DNA from: Inquilinus sp052078665
Lineage (GTDB): Bacteria; Pseudomonadota; Alphaproteobacteria; DSM-16000; Inquilinaceae
Assembly (NCBI RefSeq): GCF_052078665.1
Contig: NZ_JBQJIK010000001.1
Location: forward strand, 1-64,000
Length of the DNA: 64,000 bases
Reading direction: 5' to 3'
Positions 24,906-34,844 of the stretch are shown piece after piece. Position 1 is the first letter of the stretch. Each line of letters starts with the position of its first letter. Both the position numbers and the translations under genes were made by a program. The notes below the pieces were generated by a model. The model was not told the origin of the DNA. It was given only the letters and a program-made list of their open reading frames with translations, and made no database searches.

Positions 24906-26201
24906 GTGCAGACTCATTTCTCGCTGGCGCAGCTGGCCGATCCGGACAATGCGGTGTCGGAGCAGATCCTGCGCAGCTGCGTGCATTGCGGCTTCTGCCT
25001 CGCCACCTGCCCGACCTATACGGTCCTGGGCGACGAGCTCGACAGCCCGCGCGGCCGCATCTACCAGATCAAGTCGATGCTGGAGGGCGGCGGCCCGGCG
25101 CCGGCCAGCGTCGCCAAGCATCTCGACCGCTGCCTGTCCTGCCTGTCCTGCATGACCACCTGCCCGTCGGGCGTGCACTATATGCACCTGGTCGATCACG
25201 GCCGCGCGGTGGTGGAGAAAACCTATCGCCGGCCGCTGCCGGACCGGGCGATCCGGGCGCTGCTGGCGGCGGTGCTGCCGCGGCCGCGGCTGTTCCGCCT
25301 GGCGCTGGTCGGGGCGATCGCGGCGCGGCCGGTGGCGGGCCTCCTGCCGAAGCGGCTGCGCGCCATGCTGGCCCTGGCGCCGCGCCGGCTGCCGCGGCGC
25401 AGCCCGGTCGACCGGCCGCAGGTCTTCGCCGCCGAGGGGCCGCGCAAGCGGCGGGTGGCGCTGCTGTCCGGCTGCGCCCAGACGGTGCTGGACCCGGCGA
25501 TCAACGAATCCACGGTCCGCCTGCTGACCCGCCACGGAGTCGAGGTGGTGGTGGCGCCGGGCGCCGGCTGCTGCGGCTCGCTGACCCACCATATGGGGCG
25601 GGAGGCGGCGGCGCTGGCCTCGGCCCGGGCGAATATCGAGGCTTGGGGCCGTGTCGTGGCGGAGGGCGGTCTCGACGCCATCGTCGTCAACACCTCGGGC
25701 TGCGGCACCACGGTGAAGGATTACGGCCACATGCTCCGCGCCGACCCGGCCTGGGCTGGGCGTGCCGCGACGGTCTCGGCCCTGGCCAAGGACATCACCG
25801 AGCTGATGGACGAGGTCGGGCTGAACCCGCCGGCGCGGCCGACCGGCCAGGCCGTGGCCTACCACTCCGCCTGCTCGATGCAGCACGGCCAGCGCATCGC
25901 CGCGCCGCCGCGCCGCCTGCTGGCTGCCGCGGGGTTCGAGCTGCGCGAGGTGCCGGACGGGCATCTCTGCTGCGGCTCGGCCGGCACCTACAACCTGCTG
26001 CAGCCGGAGATCGCGGACGAGCTGCGGGCGCGCAAGGTGCGGGCGGTGGAGAGCACCGGGGCGGCGATCGTCGCCGCCGGCAATATCGGCTGCATCACCC
26101 AGATCGGCCTCGGCACCGCCCTGCCGGTGGTGCACACGGTCGAACTGCTGGACTGGGCCACCGGCGGCCCGAAGCCGGCCGCGCTGGCGGACGCAGCCTG
26201 A
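24906..26201 (+). CDS. glcF: Glycolate oxidase iron-sulfur subunit GlcF
   Basis: This 431-residue protein has two [4Fe-4S] motifs (CVHCGFCLATCPTY and CLSCLSCMTTCPSG) and two CCG domains (GAGCCGSLTHH and LCCGSAGTYN), the GlcF architecture that passes electrons from GlcD/E to quinone. The GTG start giving MQTHFSLAQLAD matches alphaproteobacterial GlcF N-termini and follows GGGAGAG by about five bases. A GTG six bases earlier is the alternative. It is separated from glcDE by 1.1 kb and has its own ribosome site. It converges on PBP1A with a four-base gap. Confidence 0.93.
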   Translation: MQTHFSLAQLADPDNAVSEQILRSCVHCGFCLATCPTYTVLGDELDSPRGRIYQIKSMLEGGGPAPASVAKHLDRCLSCLSCMTTCPSGVHYMHLVDHGRAVVEKTYRRPLPDRAIRALLAAVLPRPRLFRLALVGAIAARPVAGLLPKRLRAMLALAPRRLPRRSPVDRPQVFAAEGPRKRRVALLSGCAQTVLDPAINESTVRLLTRHGVEVVVAPGAGCCGSLTHHMGREAAALASARANIEAWGRVVAEGGLDAIVVNTSGCGTTVKDYGHMLRADPAWAGRAATVSALAKDITELMDEVGLNPPARPTGQAVAYHSACSMQHGQRIAAPPRRLLAAAGFELREVPDGHLCCGSAGTYNLLQPEIADELRARKVRAVESTGAAIVAAGNIGCITQIGLGTALPVVHTVELLDWATGGPKPAALADAA

Positions 26202-26205
26202 CGCC

Positions 26206-28770
<2,565 letters not shown>

Positions 28771-28943
28771 GCGGGCGGTTCATTGGTCCCAGGGCGTCTC
28801 TTACTAACCGTTCGGCCGGCGAATCGGAAACGCCTTCTGCTCGACGAAGCCATGCGAAGCCTGTGGGGGAGTGAGATAGGTCGACGCGGCCTGCCGGCCA
28901 TGCCCCCCTTCATCCGCGGCGCCGGGCATGGGATCATGGCGGC

Positions 28944-29414
28944 ATGAAACCGATGGTTCTCCTGTTGTCGATCGCCCTGCTGGGCTGGTGGTACGTCGTG
29001 GTGCCGCTGCAGGTGATCGTCGCGGCCGTGGCCATCGCCCGCGGCCGCTGGCGGCTGGCCGTGTTCAGCCTGACCGCGCTGGCCGTGGCGATCGCCCTGG
29101 TCGCGGCCGCGCGGGCGGTGGTGGACTGGCATCCGGAGGGATTCGGCCAGGTCGGGCTGGTGCTGCCCAGCGGCCATTCGGCCCTCGTCGTGGTCACGGT
29201 GACGACGCTGGCGGCGCTGGTCTGGCCGCGCTGGTCGCCGGGGCGCATCGCCGCCGCGGCGGCGCTGATCCTGGCCGTCGCCGTCGTCATGGTGACCCTG
29301 GGCGGCCACACGGTCGGGGACGTGCTGGTCGGGCTGGCGCTGGGCGGCGTCTCGGTCTTCACGGCCAGGATCGTGGCGCGGCTGCGCCGGCCTCGCCGGG
29401 TGGCGCCGGCGTGA
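28944..29414 (+). CDS. PAP2-superfamily membrane phosphatase
   Basis: This 156-residue protein has four or five hydrophobic helices and two of the three PAP2 acid-phosphatase motifs, PSGHSALV and GGHTVGDVLVG. The first motif (KxxxxxxRP) is not visible, which is common in short members but leaves activity uncertain. Family members dephosphorylate lipid phosphates such as undecaprenyl pyrophosphate. The ribosome site is weak. Confidence 0.75.
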   Translation: MKPMVLLLSIALLGWWYVVVPLQVIVAAVAIARGRWRLAVFSLTALAVAIALVAAARAVVDWHPEGFGQVGLVLPSGHSALVVVTVTTLAALVWPRWSPGRIAAAAALILAVAVVMVTLGGHTVGDVLVGLALGGVSVFTARIVARLRRPRRVAPA

Positions 29415-29418
29415 CGGC

Positions 29419-29841
29419 TCAGTAGTTCGGCCACAGGCCCGGCGTGGCCAGCTCGATGACGTGACCGTCGGGGTCGGAGAAATACAGGCTGGTGCCGCCG
29501 CGCGGCCAGGCCATCTCGCCGGTCAGGGCCACGCCGGCCTCGGCCAGCCGGGCGCGCCAGGCGTCGAGGTCCCCGGCCGGCACGGCGAAGGCCATGTGCA
29601 GCCGCCCCGCGCCCTCATGCCCCGGGATGGTGCCGCCGGCCTCGACCACATCCGCGGAGGTGGCGCCGGCCAGGAACAGCAGCAGCACGCCCTGGCGGCC
29701 GGCATCCAGCGCCACCAGCCGCGGACTGCGCAGCATCACGCCCAGGCCCAGCACCCGCTCGTAGAAGGCGGCGGCGCGGTCGAGGTCGGCGACGTAGAGC
29801 GAGGTCTCGAGCAGCCCGTCGATGCGCGGCGCGGCGGTCAT
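29419..29841 (-). CDS. VOC-family (glyoxalase/dioxygenase fold) protein
   Basis: This 140-residue single VOC domain contains ETSLYVADLDRAAAFYERVLGL at its start, HMAFAVPAGDLDAWRARL in the middle and SLYFSDPDGHVIELATPGL at the end. The candidate metal ligands are in the HMAF and IELAT positions. The substrate cannot be read, since the fold serves glyoxalases, dioxygenases and antibiotic-binding proteins. It lies 13 bases after irr on the same strand, so the two may share a transcript. Confidence 0.83.
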   Translation of the reverse strand: MTAAPRIDGLLETSLYVADLDRAAAFYERVLGLGVMLRSPRLVALDAGRQGVLLLFLAGATSADVVEAGGTIPGHEGAGRLHMAFAVPAGDLDAWRARLAEAGVALTGEMAWPRGGTSLYFSDPDGHVIELATPGLWPNY

Positions 29842-29854
29842 CGCGCCGGGGCCG

Positions 29855-30268
29855 TCACTCGTCCGTCAGACGGATCACCACATCCACCCGGGCGATTCGG
29901 GTGCCGGCCGGCGCCGCGGGCAGGGCCGAGACCACCACCGCCTCGCCATGGACGTCGCGCAGCTCGCCCGTGGCCTCATGATAGAAGTGATGGTGGTCGC
30001 GGATGTTGGTGTCGAAATAGGACCGGCCGGCCTCGATCACCACCTCGCGCAGCAGCCCGGCCTCGGTGAACTGGTGCAGGGTGTTGTAGACGGTCGCCAG
30101 CGCCATGGCCTGGCCGGCCGCCAGCGCCTCGCCATGCAGCGCCTCGGCGGTGACATGGCGGTCGCCGCCGTCGAACAGCAGCTGGGCCAGCGCCACGCGC
30201 TGGCGGGTCGGCCGCAGCCCGGCCTCGATCAGCCGGTCGACGGGGACGGTGTCGTGGGCGTCCGTCAT
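29855..30268 (-). CDS. irr: Iron response regulator Irr (Fur family)
   Basis: This 137-residue Fur-family regulator is of the Irr subtype: RPTRQRVALAQLLFDGGDRHVTAEALH, the recognition helix ALATVYNTLHQFTEAGLLREV, and the SYFDTNIRDHHHFYHE histidine cluster. In alphaproteobacteria Irr accumulates under iron limitation and is controlled by heme rather than by Fe(II). The N-terminal heme regulatory motif seen in Bradyrhizobium is absent. Targets cannot be named from this window. Confidence 0.9.
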   Translation of the reverse strand: MTDAHDTVPVDRLIEAGLRPTRQRVALAQLLFDGGDRHVTAEALHGEALAAGQAMALATVYNTLHQFTEAGLLREVVIEAGRSYFDTNIRDHHHFYHEATGELRDVHGEAVVVSALPAAPAGTRIARVDVVIRLTDE

Positions 30269-30352
30269 TCTGGTCCTGCAATGATCCCCTTCGCACCATA
30301 ATCTGTGCGGCTCCGGGGAACAACACCCCGGCGCCGGGGATCGATCCGCGTC

Positions 30353-31999
30353 TCACATCATCTGGTAGTTCGGGCCGCCGCCGCCCTCGGGCACGGTCCA
30401 GACGATGTTCTGCTTCGGATCCTTGATGTCGCAGGTCTTGCAGTGCACGCAGTTCTGCGCATTGATCACGAAGCGCGGGTCGCTGCCGTCCTCGGCGCGC
30501 ACCACCTCATACACCCCGGCCGGGCAGTAGCGCTGCGCCGGCTCGTCATAGAGCGGCAGGGTGTAGGCGATCGGGACCGACGGATCCTTCAGCTTCAGAT
30601 GCGACGGCTGGTTCTCCTCGTGGTTGGTGTTCGACAGATACACCGAGGAGAGGCGGTCGAAGGTGATCACCCCGTCCGGCTTCGGATAGTCGATCTTCTT
30701 CGACTGGGCGGCCGGGCGCAGCGTCTCGTTGTCGGCATGCTTGTGGCGCAGGGTCCAGGGCAGCTTGCCGCGGGTCCACAGCTCGATGCCGGAATAGAGC
30801 GTGCCCAGGATCGTGCCCCAGCGGAAGGCCGGGCGGCAGTTGCGCACCACCGTCAGCTCCTGCCAGACCCAGCTGGCCTTCAGCCGCTCCGGATAGGCGG
30901 TGACCTCGTCATGGCCCTCGCGGCCCTCGGCCAGGGCGTCGAACACCGCCTCGGCGCAGACCATGCCGCTCTTCATCGCGGTGTGGTTGCCCTTGATCCG
31001 CGGCACGTTGACGAAGCCGGCGGAGCAGCCGATCAGGCAGCCGCCCGGGAAGGTCAGCTTCGGGATCGACTGCAGCCCGCCCTCATTGATGGCGCGGCCG
31101 CCATAGGCCAGGCGCTTGCCGCCCTCCAGCACCGGGCGGATCAGCGGGTGGGTCTTGAAGCGCTGGAACTCCTCGAACGGCGACAGATACGGGTTCTTGT
31201 AGTCGAGCGCGACGACATAGCCGATCGAGACCAGGTTCTCGCCGAAATGGTACATCCAGCTGCCGCCATAGGTCTCGTTGTCCAGCGGCCAGCCGAAGCC
31301 GTGCTGGACCAGGCCGCGCCGGTGCTTCTCGGGCTTCACCTCCCACAGCTCCTTGACGCCCAGGCCGAAGGTCTGCGGGTCGCAATCGGCGCGCAAGGCG
31401 AAGCGCTCCATCAGGATCTTGGCCAGCGACCCGCGCACGCCCTCGCCGATCAGCGTGTATTTGGCGTGCAGCTCCATGCCCGGCGTGTGGTTGCCGGTCG
31501 GCTGGCCGTCCTTGCCGATGCCCATGTCGCCGGTGGCGACGCCCTTGACCGAGCCATCCTCGTGGTACAGCACCTCGGCCGCGGCGAAGCCGGGGTAGAT
31601 CTCGACCCCCAGCGCCTCGGCCTGCTGCGCCAGCCAGCGCGTCACCAGCCCCATGCTGACGATGTAATTGCCGTGGTTGTGCAGCTCCTTCGGCAGACCG
31701 AAATTGGGCAGGCGGATGCTGCTGACCCCGGTGAAGTAGTGGAACTCGTCCTGCGCCACCGGGGTGTCCAGCGGCGCGCCCTGCTCCTTCCAGTCGGGGA
31801 TCAGCTCGTTCAGGGCGCGGGGGTCCAGCACCGCACCCGACAGGATGTGGGCGCCGACCTCCGACCCCTTCTCCAGCACGCAGACGCTGACCTCGCGCCC
31901 CGTCTCCGCCGCCTTCTGCTTCAGCCGGATCGCCGCGCCGAGGCCCGCCGGCCCCGCGCCCACGATCACGACGTCGTACTCCATCGATTCGCGTTCCAT
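30353..31999 (-). CDS. Electron transfer flavoprotein-ubiquinone oxidoreductase
   Basis: This 548-residue membrane-associated enzyme passes electrons from ETF, and so from acyl-CoA and amino-acid dehydrogenases, to ubiquinone. The N-terminal FAD-binding motif VIVGAGPAGLGAA, the VGAHILSGAVLDP block, the central GGSWMYHFGENLVSIGYV region and the C-terminal 4Fe-4S ferredoxin domain (NCVHCKTCDIKDP) are in the usual order. The chosen start has AGGA about eight bases away. The frame is open far upstream by chance. An internal ATG five codons later is the alternative. No etfAB is nearby. Confidence 0.94.
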   Translation of the reverse strand: MERESMEYDVVIVGAGPAGLGAAIRLKQKAAETGREVSVCVLEKGSEVGAHILSGAVLDPRALNELIPDWKEQGAPLDTPVAQDEFHYFTGVSSIRLPNFGLPKELHNHGNYIVSMGLVTRWLAQQAEALGVEIYPGFAAAEVLYHEDGSVKGVATGDMGIGKDGQPTGNHTPGMELHAKYTLIGEGVRGSLAKILMERFALRADCDPQTFGLGVKELWEVKPEKHRRGLVQHGFGWPLDNETYGGSWMYHFGENLVSIGYVVALDYKNPYLSPFEEFQRFKTHPLIRPVLEGGKRLAYGGRAINEGGLQSIPKLTFPGGCLIGCSAGFVNVPRIKGNHTAMKSGMVCAEAVFDALAEGREGHDEVTAYPERLKASWVWQELTVVRNCRPAFRWGTILGTLYSGIELWTRGKLPWTLRHKHADNETLRPAAQSKKIDYPKPDGVITFDRLSSVYLSNTNHEENQPSHLKLKDPSVPIAYTLPLYDEPAQRYCPAGVYEVVRAEDGSDPRFVINAQNCVHCKTCDIKDPKQNIVWTVPEGGGGPNYQMM

Positions 32000-32173
32000 C
32001 GCGCGTTCCTGTCGTTTGGTTGGCGGCATGCTACAGAAATGCATCCCGGGAATCGAATGGCCGATCATGTCGCGCCGGCTTTGGCTCCGGTTGCGACGCG
32101 CGAGGCCTCGCCGAGGCTGCGGCAGGCCAGCCGCCGGGGTTGACAGGCCGGGCGGTGCCGCGGCTTCTAGCGC

Positions 32174-33034
32174 ATGGACAGGATCAGCGAAGCAGCCGTG
32201 CAGCCCGCCGAGATCATCGCCCTGCTGAAATGGTACCAGGACGCCGGCGTCGACGAGACGATCGGCGACGATCCGGGCGTGCTCGGCCGCCCTCGCAGGG
32301 CCGCGGCAGCACCGGTCCAGATGGCGCCGCCGCAGCCGGTCCAGCCCGCCCCGGCCCCACAGGTACGTGCCGTGGGCGCCGCCGCAGTCCTGCCGGGCAG
32401 CGACGCCGCCACCGGCGACGCCCGCCGCATCGCCGCCGGCTGCAATACGCTGGAGGAGCTGGCGGCCGCGCTGGCCGCCTTCGACGGCTGCGGGCTGAAG
32501 GCCACGGCCACCCAGATGGTGTTCGCCGACGGCAACCCCGAGTCCGACATCATGATCGTCGGCGAGGCGCCGGGGGCGGAGGAGGACCGGCTGGGCAAGC
32601 CCTTCGTCGGTCAGTCCGGCAAGCTGCTGGATCGGATGCTGGCGGCGATCGGGCTCGACCGGACCAGTGTCTACATCTCCAACATCGTCAACTGGCGCCC
32701 GCCCGGCAACCGCCAGCCGAACGCGTCGGAGATCGCGATCTCGCTGCCCTTCATCGAGCGCCACATCGCGCTGATGCGGCCGAAGATCCTGCTCTGCGCC
32801 GGCGGCACCTCGGCCGCGGCGCTGCTGGCGACGCGCGAGGGCATCACCCGGATCCATGGCCGCTGGTACGACCGGTCCTTCCCGGACTTGGCCGCGCCGG
32901 TGCCGACCATGCCGATCTACCACCCCGCCTTCATCCTGCGGCAGCCCGGCATGAAGCGCGACGTCTGGCGCGACCTGCTGGTGCTGAAGCACCGGATGAC
33001 GGAGCTCGGCTGCGGCGTCACGTCCGCCGGCTGA
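32174..33034 (+). CDS. Uracil-DNA glycosylase, family-4-like, lacking the Fe-S cysteines
   Basis: This 286-residue protein has the family 4 catalytic motifs GEAPGAEEDRLGKPFVGQSG and HPAFILR, and GITRIHGRWY before the end. A Pro/Gln/Ala-rich linker (about 38-72) joins an N-terminal segment. Family 4 enzymes hold a [4Fe-4S] cluster with four cysteines. Here the KCRPP position reads NWRPPGNR, the next ligand position reads SLPFIERH, and the N-terminal CxxC is reduced to one Cys in FDGCGL. Cluster loss is likely. The function would be removing uracil from DNA. The start has no strong ribosome site. Confidence 0.85.
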   Translation: MDRISEAAVQPAEIIALLKWYQDAGVDETIGDDPGVLGRPRRAAAAPVQMAPPQPVQPAPAPQVRAVGAAAVLPGSDAATGDARRIAAGCNTLEELAAALAAFDGCGLKATATQMVFADGNPESDIMIVGEAPGAEEDRLGKPFVGQSGKLLDRMLAAIGLDRTSVYISNIVNWRPPGNRQPNASEIAISLPFIERHIALMRPKILLCAGGTSAAALLATREGITRIHGRWYDRSFPDLAAPVPTMPIYHPAFILRQPGMKRDVWRDLLVLKHRMTELGCGVTSAG

Positions 33035-33109
33035 ATACCGTTTTACTTTTCCCGGCGCTGCACCTCGGCTAGCTTGGCCGCTTCGTTCGACCACCGCTTG
33101 GGGGGACGC

Positions 33110-33643
33110 ATGCCGGGCCGGATCGACGAGTCACGCCCGTTCGTTGCCGTCAATATCGCGCTGCTGACCGTGTCCGACACGCGCAGCGCCGCCGACGACA
33201 AGTCGGGCGACACGCTGGCCGAGCGCATCGCCGCGGCCGGCCACGCCGTGCGCGACCGGCGCATCGTCAAGGACGATCAGGCGGCGATCGAGGCGCAGCT
33301 GAAATCCTGGATCGCCGATCCCGAGATCGACACGGTGATCGCCACCGGCGGCACCGGCGTCACCGGCCGCGACGTCACGCCGGAGGCGTTCCACGCGGTC
33401 TATGAGAAGCACATCCCCGGCTTCGGCGAGCTGTTCCGCTGGCTGTCCTACGACAAGATCGGCACCTCGACGATCCAGAGCCGGGCGACCGCGGGCGTCG
33501 CCGGCGGCACCTATCTGTTCGCGCTGCCGGGCTCTCCCTCCGCCTGCCGCGACGCCTGGGACCTGATCCTGAAGGATCAGCTCGACAACCGGTTCCGGCC
33601 CTGCAATTTCGTCGAGCTGATGCCGCGCCTCCGCGAGAAATGA
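33110..33643 (+). CDS. moaB: Molybdenum cofactor biosynthesis protein B
   Basis: This 177-residue MoaB/MogA-fold protein carries ALLTVSDTRSAADDKSGD, the molybdopterin-binding TGGTGVTGRDVTPEA loop and the closing ALPGSPSACRDAWD block. The family adenylylates molybdopterin (MogA) or plays a related role (MoaB). The start ATG follows GGGGGA. The next gene begins at its stop codon. No other moa or mod genes are visible nearby. Confidence 0.9.
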   Translation: MPGRIDESRPFVAVNIALLTVSDTRSAADDKSGDTLAERIAAAGHAVRDRRIVKDDQAAIEAQLKSWIADPEIDTVIATGGTGVTGRDVTPEAFHAVYEKHIPGFGELFRWLSYDKIGTSTIQSRATAGVAGGTYLFALPGSPSACRDAWDLILKDQLDNRFRPCNFVELMPRLREK

Positions 33644-34548
33644 CCATGAACGTCCTCCTTCGCGCCGGGCGGCTGGCCGCCTTCGCCTGCCTTCTCGTCG
33701 TCGCCGCCTGCGTGGCGCCGGGCAACGGTTCCCGCCCCGCGTCGCCTGGCGCCAATCTGGCCCAGCTGCAGCCGCAGCCGACCAGCGGCTGTGGCCTTCC
33801 CGCCGCGGAGGGGCGGCTGACGCTGAAGTTCCAGGGCGCGTCCTGGCGCTACATCGTCGACCTGCCGCCCGGCTACGACAAATCGGTGCCCGCCCGGCTG
33901 ATCCTGGCCTTCCACGGCCGCACCGGCACGGCCGAGAAGGTGCGCACCTATTTCGAGCTGGAAGGCCCGGCGGCGCGGCGGGCGATCGTGGTCTATCCGC
34001 AGGCCCAGGGCGGCTGGGGCGGCCGGGCGGACCGCGACATGGCCTATGTCGACACCCTGCTGGCCCGGCTGAAGGCAACGCTCTGCGTCGACCAGAACCA
34101 GATCTTCGCCGCCGGCCATTCAATGGGCGGCAGCTTCGTCAACGACCTGTCCTGCGGCCGCGCCGGGGTGTTCCGCGCCACCGCCGTGGTGGCCGGCGGC
34201 ATCGGCAGCGTGCGGCCCTGCCAGGGGCAGGTGGCGGCGATCCTGCTGCACAACCCGAAGGACAACATGGTGCCCTACAGCCAGGGCATCACCGAGCGCG
34301 ACAAGCGCATCGCCCAGAACCGGCTGGCCGCCACCCCGGTCGACGCCAGCGCCACCTTCCGCTGCAAGCGCTGGGGCAAGTCCGGCATCTCCGACCCGGT
34401 GGTGTTCTGCGATCTGCCCTCGACCTTCAACCGCCGCCGGCCCTATTCGCATGGCTGGCCGGACGGCACCGGGCCGGCCATCACCGGCTTCTTCGACCGG
34501 GTCACCGACCAGCGGATTCAGTTGACAGAGCGGCCCCCCGCCCCTTAG
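33640..34548 (+). CDS. CE1/LpqC-type lipoprotein esterase
   Basis: This 302-residue alpha/beta hydrolase resembles the LpqC/PHB depolymerase/feruloyl esterase group. The nucleophile elbow is GHSMGGSF, with an ILAFHGRTG oxyanion-region strand before it, and late Asp and His lie in HNPKDNMVPY and SHGWPDG. An N-terminal lipobox (LVVAAC, Cys about residue 24) predicts a lipid-anchored periplasmic protein. The first ATG overlaps the moaB stop (ATGA). A second ATG six bases on has a slightly better ribosome site. The substrate is unknown. Confidence 0.8.
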   Translation: MTMNVLLRAGRLAAFACLLVVAACVAPGNGSRPASPGANLAQLQPQPTSGCGLPAAEGRLTLKFQGASWRYIVDLPPGYDKSVPARLILAFHGRTGTAEKVRTYFELEGPAARRAIVVYPQAQGGWGGRADRDMAYVDTLLARLKATLCVDQNQIFAAGHSMGGSFVNDLSCGRAGVFRATAVVAGGIGSVRPCQGQVAAILLHNPKDNMVPYSQGITERDKRIAQNRLAATPVDASATFRCKRWGKSGISDPVVFCDLPSTFNRRRPYSHGWPDGTGPAITGFFDRVTDQRIQLTERPPAP

Positions 34549-34556
34549 GTGGGGGC

Positions 34557-34592
34557 ATGATGATCCGGCTACGCACGCTTCGACTTATCTGA
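34557..34592 (+). promoter_or_regulatory. Leucine leader peptide of leuA (MMIRLRTLRLI)
   Basis: An 11-codon open frame behind AGGTGGGGG encodes MMIRLRTLRLI, with three Leu codons of the less-used kinds CTA, CTT and CTT and two Ile codons. It stops two bases before the first of two overlapping hairpins and lies 252 bases upstream of leuA. It is too short for standard gene calling. This is the expected form of a transcription-attenuation leader for leucine biosynthesis. A TTGACA at 34522 with a weak -10 (TTAGGT) would start RNA at or near the ATG itself. Confidence 0.65.
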
Positions 34593-34594
34593 TC

Positions 34595-34638
34595 GGCGCC
34601 CAGAGGGGCGTCGAAACCGAAGCTGTTGCGACCCCTTT
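34595..34638 (+). promoter_or_regulatory. Mutually exclusive hairpins (candidate leu attenuator)
   Basis: Hairpin A pairs GGCGCCC (34595-34601) with GGGCGTC (34606-34612), including one G-U pair. Hairpin B pairs GGGG-cg-TCG (34605-34613) with CGACCCC (34629-34635) and is followed by TTT. Both need the same GGGGCGTCG strand, so only one can form. A ribosome at the leader stop would cover the left arm of A and free B, the terminator-like form. The T run is short, so this is inference. Confidence 0.5.
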
Positions 34639-34844
34639 CCGGATCCTCTCCATGACCCCCGCCCGACCTTTCCGACCGGCCGTTTCCCGCACCATCCGGG
34701 CCACGCTGCGACTTATCACCGGCCGCTGAGCGGCGCATCGCGCGCCCGGCGGCCCTGTTGGCGCATCCATGTCATGCGCCCGTCGTCATTTCGCCCTATC
34801 CTTTATGTCCGGTCGACCGCCGGCCGGTGCGAGAGAGAAATCCG

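Noticed and set aside
30326..30339. CCCCGGCGCCGGGG palindrome after the ETF-QO gene
   Set aside because: It is fully self-complementary with no loop and no T run, so it is a weak terminator at best and GC-rich palindromes are common here.
34652..34729. 25-codon frame as a second leader peptide before leuA
   Set aside because: It holds only two Leu codons among Pro/Arg/Thr and no clear ribosome site, so it is reported only as a sequence duplication of the leader core.
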